This document shows positions 15,928-21,871 of a stretch of DNA of 21,871 bases, piece after piece. The first letter of the stretch is position 1; each line of letters opens with the position of its first letter. Source of the DNA: JAKJEP01 sp964580995 (GTDB lineage Bacteria; Planctomycetota; Phycisphaerae; Sedimentisphaerales; SM23-30). The DNA lies in contig CAZOMV010000097.1 in NCBI GenBank assembly GCA_964580995.1, positions 1 to 21,871 of the forward strand. The letters are read 5' to 3'. A model generated the notes under the pieces. That model saw only the letters and a program-made list of their open reading frames with translations. It ran no database searches and was not told the origin of the DNA. A program made the position numbers and the translations under genes.

Positions 15928-16683
15928 TTAACTAATCATTCCTAATTTGGTAACCGCCAAGCCCAGCGACCGATCCTGCATCTGCAGTAAACTGGTATTG
16001 GCCTGGAATATCCGCTGGGCCTGAATCATGTTCGTCAACTCATTGACGGCCACCACCGCCGAATTTTCCACAAATCCCTGTTTAACCGGGGTGTTGGCGA
16101 GTTGCACGATTTCACCGCCCTCGTTGACATACATATTATTGCCCTGTTTGCTTAACTTGCCGGTATCGGCAATGTCGGCGATCCCCAGCCGGGCCACCAT
16201 AGCCCCACCCTGCGAAACAAATCCCTGGTCATTCACGCTAAAATCCAGATCCCGGTCAATGGTTATCGGTTTGCCGCCCTCATCGAGGACCGGATAACCA
16301 CCGGCGATCGTTACCAACTGATTCTTGTCATTGACCGCAAAACGGCCATCCCGGGTGTAATGGACCTGCTCGCCATTGCGTACACTGAAGAACCCCTTCC
16401 CCTCCAGAGCCAAATCATAAAAATTCCCCGTTTCCTCTAAGGAAGCCGGGGAATAATCTGTATGAACAGGATGTGCAAACGTTCCACCGCCCATTTTTTC
16501 CAGTAAATCGGCGGTGTAGCTGCTGCTGCCTTTCTCGACTGCCTCGGTGCGTCGCGTCTGTAATACCGCTAAATCCCGCTTAAACGAGACGGTATCGACA
16601 TTCGCTAGATTATTCGCAATGACATCCTGTCTATGCGAATGGGCCAGCGCACCCGCGGCTGAGATATACATTCCATATAACAT
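15928..16683 (-). CDS. flgF: FlgF proximal rod protein
   Basis: A 251-residue rod/hook-family protein. The N-terminal GMYISAAGALAHSHRQDVIA and NNLANVDTVSFKRDLAVLQ (about 4-42), the central FYDLALEGKGFFSVRNGEQV with HYTRDGRFAVNDKNQLV, and the C-terminal VKQGFVENSAVVAVNELTNM with IQAQRIFQANTSLLQMQD mark it as FlgF or a second FlgG-like protein. The position immediately before flgG favours FlgF, and the two sequences are clearly paralogous. AAGGA lies about nine bases before the ATG. It is preceded at 18 bases by the small unknown gene that opens the operon. Confidence 0.92.
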   Translation of the reverse strand: MLYGMYISAAGALAHSHRQDVIANNLANVDTVSFKRDLAVLQTRRTEAVEKGSSSYTADLLEKMGGGTFAHPVHTDYSPASLEETGNFYDLALEGKGFFSVRNGEQVHYTRDGRFAVNDKNQLVTIAGGYPVLDEGGKPITIDRDLDFSVNDQGFVSQGGAMVARLGIADIADTGKLSKQGNNMYVNEGGEIVQLANTPVKQGFVENSAVVAVNELTNMIQAQRIFQANTSLLQMQDRSLGLAVTKLGMIS

Positions 16684-16701
16684 TTTTGCTCATCCTTAAG
16701 C

Positions 16702-16890
16702 CTACTCTGCCGAGTCCTCCGCCTCGACGGCGGACCGCATTGTTTGAGCCGCTAACACCATATGCTTGGCCACCGCCAACCGGGCCGCATCGGCAATCCG
16801 TTCGCTCAGCCGGCCGGTCGTCAAATTGGCTAACACGCGTTCCATGCTGCTCTCGACTTCCATATCAAGATTCGCTTTTGTGTCAGCCAT
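16702..16890 (-). CDS. Small unknown protein, first gene of the flagellar operon
   Basis: A 62-residue acidic, probably helical protein beginning MADTKANLDMEVESSMERVL and ending AVEAEDSAE. I do not recognise a family. It has no signal peptide, membrane segment or cysteine. Its middle (RIADAARLAVAKHMVLAAQT) could form an amphipathic helix. It is the first gene after the sigma-54 promoter and lies 18 bases before flgF, so it belongs to the flagellar operon and may be a small assembly or regulatory factor. The ATG at 16890 has AGGA seven to eleven bases upstream. An in-frame ATG at 16917 would add nine residues but has a poorer ribosome site. It does not resemble FlgM. Confidence 0.7.
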   Translation of the reverse strand: MADTKANLDMEVESSMERVLANLTTGRLSERIADAARLAVAKHMVLAAQTMRSAVEAEDSAE

Positions 16891-17002
16891 TTTTTCCTGT
16901 CCTGTTTCCGATAGCATATTTACGACTCTAATTTTCAACTGCCCATCTCCGACAGGCAGATATACTCGATTCAATGTCAGTCCATACACACAGAAACCCA
17001 AT

Positions 17003-17018
17003 GGCAAAGGTTGTGCCA
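17003..17018 (-). promoter_or_regulatory. Sigma-54 (RpoN) promoter of the flagellar operon
   Basis: The minus strand reads TGGCACAACCTTTGCC, matching the consensus TGGCACG-N4-TTGCW. The invariant GG is at 17017-17016 and the GC at 17005-17004, with the correct 10 bases between. Transcription would start near 16992, giving a leader of about 100 bases before the 62-residue gene. No other site in the intergenic regions of this window facing the flagellar genes matches as well. Sigma-54 control of rod, ring and hook genes is well known in Vibrio, Pseudomonas, Helicobacter and Caulobacter. Confidence 0.8.
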
Positions 17019-17159
17019 AAACGTCCAATAATTTCCAAAAAATTATCCGGAATTCGCAAAAATATTTATAATTACTTATGATAAATACACTTACACATAC
17101 TTCACTTGCACGTTTTTGTATTTTCCCTTCCGAAATTCTAGAAAATGGATGTCCCCCTG

Positions 17160-17208
17160 AACGCGCAAATTCTGCGCGTTGCGATTGTGCAATCAGGCAA
17201 TAATTGCC
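17160..17208. promoter_or_regulatory. Three adjacent inverted repeats, possible enhancer sites for a sigma-54 activator
   Basis: Three palindromes lie side by side: 17160-17180 (AACGCGCA/TGCGCGTT, 8-base arms, 5-base centre), 17183-17194 (GATTG/CAATC, 2-base centre) and 17196-17208 (GGCAAT/ATTGCC, 1-base centre). They are about 170-215 bases upstream of the predicted sigma-54 start, the usual place for enhancer-binding activators of the FleQ/FlrC/NtrC type. They also lie just downstream of the Minf_1886-like gene, so the first could instead act as an mRNA 3' hairpin, although it has no T-run. Confidence 0.5.
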
Positions 17209-17265
17209 GGATGACAACCTTTTTATAATTAAAAGATAATCCCCCAAATTACATGACGAAATCGG

Positions 17266-17664
17266 TTATTTATCTAAGGAAATGCTGAAATCGCGGTCGA
17301 AGGCTTCGATAAAATCATATACATCGTCGAAATCTTCGATGGTATCGGTTGGCTCTTTTTGCATCCAGCCGTTATCCACCAACAGAAAGACAATCTCGCC
17401 AAAATCGCATGTGGCGGTGATCCCCCAATGGGCCAAGACCTGCCGGGCCAGCAGGCCCCAACGCTGCTGGGCCATCTCCCGCAGGCAGCGGCATAACTCG
17501 GCACCGCTGACATGGCGGCGTTCATACGAAGCGCCGCTGCCGTCCTGAAGTTTATTGACGGCGGTACTCAATCCTTCCCGGACAAACTGCACCGCCGGCA
17601 GCAGATACCGGCCATCTTCACTAAATATAGTTTCAATACTCTTACTTGGCTTTTTTTCACTCAT
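17266..17664 (-). CDS. Minf_1886-like conserved protein (TIGR04138-type)
   Basis: A 132-residue soluble protein that I recognise as resembling the Minf_1886 family, TIGR04138, reported mainly from Planctomycetes and Verrucomicrobia and of unknown function. The recognisable run is YLLPAVQFVREGLSTAV near the start, RHVSGAELCRCLREMA, RWGLLARQVLAHWGI, DFGEIVFLLVDNGWM and DFDDVYDFIEAFDRDF near the end. There is no signal peptide or membrane segment. The ribosome site before 17664 is weak. It follows metG after 53 bases and is probably transcribed with it rather than with the flagellar genes, from which it is separated by the sigma-54 promoter region. Family assignment is from memory and was not searched. 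Confidence 0.75.
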   Translation of the reverse strand: MSEKKPSKSIETIFSEDGRYLLPAVQFVREGLSTAVNKLQDGSGASYERRHVSGAELCRCLREMAQQRWGLLARQVLAHWGITATCDFGEIVFLLVDNGWMQKEPTDTIEDFDDVYDFIEAFDRDFSISLDK

Positions 17665-17717
17665 AGCTACATCGCAGATCGTTATAAAACCGCATGTGTA
17701 ACTGGCTGCACACCCTG

Positions 17718-19730
17718 CTAATGGACTCGCTGGCCGGATTTGGCGCCTTCGTCGATGGTCAGGGCAAAGACCTCTTTACCACCGGGACCGGCGGCCAGAA
17801 TCATGCCTTCGGAGACACCGAATTTCATCTTCCGCGGGGCCAGATTCGCCACCACAATCATCTTTTTGCCCAGCAGTTCTTCCGGTTTATACGCCTGGCG
17901 GATCCCGGCCATGACGGTCTTCGTCTGACCGCCCAGGTCCAGCTCCAGCCGCAGCAGTTTATCCGCACCCTCGACGGTTTCCACTTTCATCACCTGAGCC
18001 ACCCGCAGATCAATCTTCATAAATTCCTCAAAGCTGATCTGCTCCGCAATGGGTTCCGTTTCCAACGGACTCGGTTGGGCGGGCTGGGCCGCCGCCTGTT
18101 GTTCTTTACTTTCTTCTATCATTTCATCTACCTTCTTTATATCTACTCGTTCGACCAGACGATCAAAAACATCGATTTCCCGGTTCGTCAGCAAAGTCAC
18201 GGCATCGGACCAGCGCAGCGGCTCAATCCGCAAAATCTTTTCAATCTTGGCCGCATAACCCGGCAGTACCGGTTTGAGATAAAGAGTCAGCAGCCGCACC
18301 GCGTTGAGGCTCACCGTCAGCGTTTCCCGGGCGTGCTCCGGATCCTCTTTGATGGCCGACCACGGCTTCCGCTGATCGAAATAGCGATTGATCTCATCCG
18401 CCAGCCCACAAATCCGCCGGATCGCCGTAGCATAATTCCGCGTTTCATAATCTTCGGCTATCGTTTCCGCATGATCCTGCAAAACCTTGAGCAGCTCCCG
18501 GCCCTCCAGCGATATTTCGCCCAGCCGACCGCCCAGCCCTTTGGTCAGCATCGGCACCGACCGGCTGGCCAGATTCGCCAGCTTCCCCACCAGATCGCTG
18601 TTCACCCGCGAGACAAAATCACCGGTATTCAGGTCGATATCTTCCGTCCCCGGACCCAGCTTGCAGGCATAATAATACCGCAGATACTCCGGATCCAGAT
18701 GCTTCAGATACGTCGCGGCACTGATAAACGTCCCGCGCGACTTGCTCATCTTTTCCCCATTCACCGTCAAAAAACCGTGAATGGTCAGCTTCGTCGGCGT
18801 ATTAAAATCCGCCCCCATCAGCATCGCCGGCCAGAACAACGCATGAAAATACGTAATATCCTTCCCGATAAAATGATGGATTTCCGTCTCCCGGTTGCAC
18901 CAGTAGTCCTCAAACTTCAGCCCCTTCCGCCGGCAGTAATCCATCGTGCTGGCCATATACCCGATCGGGGCGTCCAGCCACACATAAAAATACTTGTCCG
19001 TCTCGCCCGGTATCAAAAATCCGAAATAGGGGGCATCCCTGGAAATGTCCCAGTCCCGCAGCCCCTGGCTGAACCACTCCTGCAGCTTGTTCAATACCTG
19101 CTCGTGGATTCGCCCCCCCTGCATCCAGTCCTGCAATTCCCTGGTAAAATTACCCAACTGAAAAAAATAATGTTTCGATTTTCGGCGCGTCGGCGGGTTC
19201 TTGCACACACTGCACACCCCGTCCTTCAGGTCCAGCGGCGTATAGGTCGCATGGCAGACTTCACAGGAATCCCCATACTGATCCGCCGCTCCGCATTTCG
19301 GGCAGGTGCCCCGGATAAACCGGTCCGGCAAAAACATCTGATCCTTTTCGCAATACGCCTGCTCCACATCGCGGGTTACGATATGCCCCTTCTCCTTCAG
19401 CCGGGTATAGATCGTCTCGCTTAACTGCCGGTTCTCCGGCGAGTGGGTCGAGTAATAATTATCGAAATCCACCGCGAATCCCGCAAAATCCCGCTTATGC
19501 TCCCCGTGCACCCGCCCAATGAGCTCTTCCGGCGTGATCCCCTCCTGCCGGGCACGGATCATGATCGGCGTGCCGTGCGTATCGTCCGCGCAGCAGTAGA
19601 TGCAATCATGGCCCCGCATCTTCTGAAAGCGAACCCAGATGTCCGTCTGAATATATTCCACCAGATGCCCGATATGAATCGAGCCATTGGCATAAGGCAA
19701 CGCCGCTGTTACGAGTATTCGTCTGCTCAT
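17718..19730 (-). CDS. metG: Methionyl-tRNA synthetase
   Basis: A 670-residue class I aminoacyl-tRNA synthetase charging tRNA-Met. The HIGH signature is at about 19-22 after ALPYANGSI. The KMSKS signature is at about 327-331. A zinc-binding insertion has CxxC pairs at about 143-146, 156-159 and 173-176. The C-terminal part (about 567-670, from FEEFMKIDLRVAQVMKVE to MKFGVSEGMILAA) is the OB-fold tRNA-binding domain found in dimeric MetRS, joined by a proline/glutamine-rich linker (about 543-560). Total length is normal for this long form. The start ATG at 19730 overlaps the ricT stop by one base (TGATG), with AGGA before it; a TTG one codon earlier is unlikely. Confidence 0.98.
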   Translation of the reverse strand: MSRRILVTAALPYANGSIHIGHLVEYIQTDIWVRFQKMRGHDCIYCCADDTHGTPIMIRARQEGITPEELIGRVHGEHKRDFAGFAVDFDNYYSTHSPENRQLSETIYTRLKEKGHIVTRDVEQAYCEKDQMFLPDRFIRGTCPKCGAADQYGDSCEVCHATYTPLDLKDGVCSVCKNPPTRRKSKHYFFQLGNFTRELQDWMQGGRIHEQVLNKLQEWFSQGLRDWDISRDAPYFGFLIPGETDKYFYVWLDAPIGYMASTMDYCRRKGLKFEDYWCNRETEIHHFIGKDITYFHALFWPAMLMGADFNTPTKLTIHGFLTVNGEKMSKSRGTFISAATYLKHLDPEYLRYYYACKLGPGTEDIDLNTGDFVSRVNSDLVGKLANLASRSVPMLTKGLGGRLGEISLEGRELLKVLQDHAETIAEDYETRNYATAIRRICGLADEINRYFDQRKPWSAIKEDPEHARETLTVSLNAVRLLTLYLKPVLPGYAAKIEKILRIEPLRWSDAVTLLTNREIDVFDRLVERVDIKKVDEMIEESKEQQAAAQPAQPSPLETEPIAEQISFEEFMKIDLRVAQVMKVETVEGADKLLRLELDLGGQTKTVMAGIRQAYKPEELLGKKMIVVANLAPRKMKFGVSEGMILAAGPGGKEVFALTIDEGAKSGQRVH

Positions 19731-20974
19731 CAATCTTCCTGTCCGTCGGCTTGCTCGTCCGGCTGATTTTCTTCCTGGCTTGCTTCATTTCCCGGTGACT
19801 CGCCGGCTTTTTTCTTTTTCCGCTTTCTCCGCCGCCGTTTTTTCCGGCCTTCGCCCGGGCTGGCTTCTTCCGCGGCCGCCGGCACTTCCTTCTCCGGCCG
19901 GACGGGAGGGGCCTTTTCCTCCGCTTTTCGCGGCGCGGCTCTGGTTTCCTCCGGAACCAAGGTCCCTTCCGGAACCTTATAATTTCTCTCCAGGATTTCC
20001 TCGTTGGCCACCGCCACTACCCGGTTGTCACTCATGCGAATCTTGACCAGTTGCGTCAAAACCTGCGTTTCCACCACCAGGCCCGGACCTTTTTCCACCC
20101 GTACCATGCTGCCCACCCGCGGCAAATGCTTCTGCAGCTCTTCGTACACTTCGTTCTCATAGCGCAGGCAGCATTTCAACCTCCCGCACCGCCCGGAAAT
20201 CTTGGTCGGGTCCAAAGTCGTCTTCTGCAGCTTCGCCATTTTCATATTCACCGGCTGGAGCACCTTCAGAAAATTTTTGCAGCAGCATTGCCGGCCGCAT
20301 ATCTCAAAATCCGCAATCAGCCGGGCCTCATCGCGGGCGCCCACCTGGCGCATCTCAATCCGCGTCTGGTACTCCTGCGCCAGCTCCTTCACCAGATTGC
20401 GAAAATCCACCCGGCCCTCCGCCATAAAATAGTAAATAATCCGGTCCCCGCCGAATAAATGCTCCACCGCCACCAGCGTCATATTCAAATTGTGTTTCTT
20501 AATCAGGTCTTCGCAATAACGCTGCTCGGCCAGGGCATTTTTTTTCAGATGCCGCTGCTCGTTGAGATCCTGTTCGTTGGCAAAGCGGACAATTCGACCT
20601 ACCCTGCTGAACGGATAGTTCGGTCCGCTCACCTCATAATAATGGTCCAACTGCTCATCCGTGCAGAATACATTCGCCCGCTTGTGACAGAAGGGAGAGA
20701 TGATCTCCCCGATTTCCATACCCCGCTCGGTATTGACAATTACATGAGTCACTCCCGGCGGTATTTCCCGTTCGGAATGGCGGAACTGGCCCACCAGCCC
20801 GATCATTCCATAGCGAATCAACAGGGTTCGATGCCGGTTTTTGCCTCCGGAACCTTCCTTTTCGCCCTGTTTCTCCCGGGTTTTTTCCGAAGCCTTTTCT
20901 TCGACTTTCCCGGATTCCGGCTGGGTATCGGTTATATCTTTCGGTTCTTCTTCCATATATTCAGGTTCAGGCAT
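19730..20974 (-). CDS. ricT: RicT/PSP1-domain protein with basic C-terminal tail
   Basis: A 414-residue PSP1-domain protein of the RicT (YaaT) type. In Bacillus, RicT acts with RicA and RicF in a complex that affects RNase Y mRNA processing and development. The PSP1 core spans about 50-330. It includes GDRIIYYFMAEGRVDFRNLV and two cysteine clusters, CGRQCCCKNFL (Cys226, 230-232) and ISGRCGRLKCCLRY (Cys263, 268, 269), which are characteristic and can hold Fe-S clusters in RicT. An acidic/charged N-terminal extension (1-48) precedes it. The tail after about 345 is low in complexity and includes a very basic block (about 377-389) followed by an acidic end, longer than usual. The gene overlaps holB by 8 bases. 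holB-ricT adjacency is common in bacteria. Confidence 0.9.
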   Translation of the reverse strand: MPEPEYMEEEPKDITDTQPESGKVEEKASEKTREKQGEKEGSGGKNRHRTLLIRYGMIGLVGQFRHSEREIPPGVTHVIVNTERGMEIGEIISPFCHKRANVFCTDEQLDHYYEVSGPNYPFSRVGRIVRFANEQDLNEQRHLKKNALAEQRYCEDLIKKHNLNMTLVAVEHLFGGDRIIYYFMAEGRVDFRNLVKELAQEYQTRIEMRQVGARDEARLIADFEICGRQCCCKNFLKVLQPVNMKMAKLQKTTLDPTKISGRCGRLKCCLRYENEVYEELQKHLPRVGSMVRVEKGPGLVVETQVLTQLVKIRMSDNRVVAVANEEILERNYKVPEGTLVPEETRAAPRKAEEKAPPVRPEKEVPAAAEEASPGEGRKKRRRRKRKKKKAGESPGNEASQEENQPDEQADGQED

Positions 20975-21871
20975 GTATTTTCACAGCTTTCTTCGCTTTT
21001 TTACTACAATTAAGGTATTGTAACATAAGGGATTCAAAAATCAAAGACACATTCACATTCTGATCAAAAAGTCTTCCTGCCCGCTCGGTGCTGCGAATGG
21101 CCTGACCGGCACCCGTCAGACCAAACATCCGGGCGATCCGGCTGATCTCCTCCGCCTGGTCTGCCGGACCGGAATCCATCCCGCCCCCCCCCGCTAAATA
21201 CCGGATGGCAAGATGAAAGGTATGAGCCATCATTTGCAGAAAAAATTTCTGCCCGCGCCGCACGGTGGCACTTTGGGATTGGCCCGGATTGATCTTCAGA
21301 TAACTTTCGGCATATTCCTTGGCCTGATCCACCAGCCAACCGGCCAATTCCAGTACCGAATCATAATCCAGCTTGGCTAGCCGGTTTACCAATTCACACT
21401 TTTGACCATACAGACCCATCGATGCCAGTTCCAACGCCACCCCCAAACGCCCTTCGGAAAAATCGCTCCAGTATTGCCCCTGGCCGATATCACAACCCGC
21501 CTCTTGCAGCCGCTGAACGATGAATGCCACCGGCAAGGCACCAAAACGCACCGGCTGGCAGCGGCTGCGGATGGTGGGCAGCAGCCTGTCGATTTTCGAA
21601 CTAAGCAAGACTAAAAACGTGTTTAACGGCGGCTCTTCCAGGGTTTTCAGCAAAGAATTCTGGGCTCCGCGGCTCATGCTGTCCGCTTCTTCAATAATAA
21701 AAATACGGGCGCGGTTCCGCGAGGGATAGACACCGGCCTGATCGATTACAAATTCCCGGATTACATCGATGGGCAAATCGATCATTTGCCGATCCCGGCC
21801 CTGGCTGGCGTGTTTGACCAGTTCCTTCGTTATGATATGCAGATCCGGATGGCTGCCCGCCTGCACTAAAT
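20967..21871 (-). CDS. holB: DNA polymerase III delta' subunit, 5' end beyond the window
   Basis: The C-terminal 300 or so residues of an AAA+ clamp-loader subunit; the frame stays open to the right edge (a leucine codon precedes the first possible start), so the N-terminus with the Walker A region is missing. Visible signatures are AGSHPDLHII near the edge, the Walker B-like IFIIEEADSMS, then AQNSLLKTLEEPPLNTFLVL and the SRC motif in PTIRSRCQPVRF. These are typical of delta'/HolB, which with delta and tau/gamma loads the sliding clamp. The C-terminal helical domain is poorly conserved, as usual. The stop overlaps the start of ricT by 8 bases. Confidence 0.93.
   Translation of the reverse strand, partial: LVQAGSHPDLHIITKELVKHASQGRDRQMIDLPIDVIREFVIDQAGVYPSRNRARIFIIEEADSMSRGAQNSLLKTLEEPPLNTFLVLLSSKIDRLLPTIRSRCQPVRFGALPVAFIVQRLQEAGCDIGQGQYWSDFSEGRLGVALELASMGLYGQKCELVNRLAKLDYDSVLELAGWLVDQAKEYAESYLKINPGQSQSATVRRGQKFFLQMMAHTFHLAIRYLAGGGGMDSGPADQAEEISRIARMFGLTGAGQAIRSTERAGRLFDQNVNVSLIFESLMLQYLNCSKKAKKAVKIHA

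Larger units (their letters stand above)
16891..17265. other. Promoter region of the flagellar operon, no gene
   Basis: The gap between the Minf_1886-like gene and the flagellar operon is AT-rich and carries no credible gene; an open frame continuing upstream from the 62-residue gene runs through the promoter and is not likely to be translated. It contains the sigma-54 promoter (17003-17018) and, farther upstream, three inverted repeats (17160-17208). Between them lies a very AT-rich stretch (about 17035-17100) that could bend easily or bind an IHF-like protein. Confidence 0.7.

Noticed and set aside
17160..17180. The 8-pair palindrome as a terminator of the Minf_1886-like gene.
   Set aside because: No T-run follows on the minus strand, so I list it as a possible activator site instead; a role in mRNA stability remains possible.
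16891..17247. Extension of the 62-residue protein to 181 residues at its N-terminus.
   Set aside because: The extension covers the sigma-54 promoter and palindromes, is AT-rich, and has no protein-like features.
17694..19424. Very long plus-strand open frame of 576 codons opposite metG.
   Set aside because: It is the antisense of metG, rich in His, Pro, Gln and Arg as expected from the reverse of a GC-skewed codon pattern, while metG has complete family signatures.

Overview
The window is one continuous stretch of minus-strand genes from a bacterium with a Gram-negative-type flagellum (rod, P-ring and L-ring genes present). The most likely source is a member of the Planctomycetota, possibly class Phycisphaerae. 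The best clue is a small gene (17266-17664) resembling the Minf_1886/TIGR04138 family, which I recall as largely restricted to Planctomycetes and Verrucomicrobia. No rRNA or universal marker confirms the lineage. I see no tRNA, CRISPR array, insertion sequence or transposase.

Right end, read in transcription order: a 5'-truncated holB (DNA polymerase III delta' subunit), ricT (PSP1-domain protein) and metG (methionyl-tRNA synthetase). Their ends overlap by 8 and 1 bases. The Minf_1886-like gene follows.

A 375-base gap (16891-17265) then separates housekeeping from flagellar genes. It contains a near-consensus sigma-54 -24/-12 promoter facing the flagellar genes. Three adjacent inverted repeats lie about 170-215 bases upstream of the predicted start and look like sites for a sigma-54 activator. 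From this promoter a compact run of genes extends about 12.4 kb: a 62-residue unknown protein, flgF, flgG, flgA, flgH, flgI, a rod-binding flgJ-type gene, flgN, flgK, a very large flgL, fliW, csrA and one flagellin. It ends at an intrinsic terminator (4604-4642). Two more flagellin genes follow, each behind a long non-coding interval; the first ends at a strong terminator (2604-2669).

The parts fit together logically. Rod, ring and hook-filament junction genes come first, then FlgN (chaperone), FlgK/FlgL (junction), then FliW, CsrA and flagellin. In Bacillus, CsrA represses flagellin translation and FliW relieves it. Here the Shine-Dalgarno sequences of all three flagellin genes contain GGA, the CsrA core motif, and two sit in clear hairpin loops, so the same control is a reasonable prediction. 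No flgM is present and no convincing sigma-28 promoter was found.

Notable oddities: flagellins 1 and 2 are more alike in their middle domain than at their ends, the reverse of the usual pattern; FlgL is about twice its usual length because of three internal repeats; FlgH has a signal peptide without a lipobox cysteine. Two non-coding stretches (1-389 and 2113-2237) are rich in hairpins and unexplained. I did not find a clearly new biological system; the most interesting prospects are the regulatory architecture and these two stretches.
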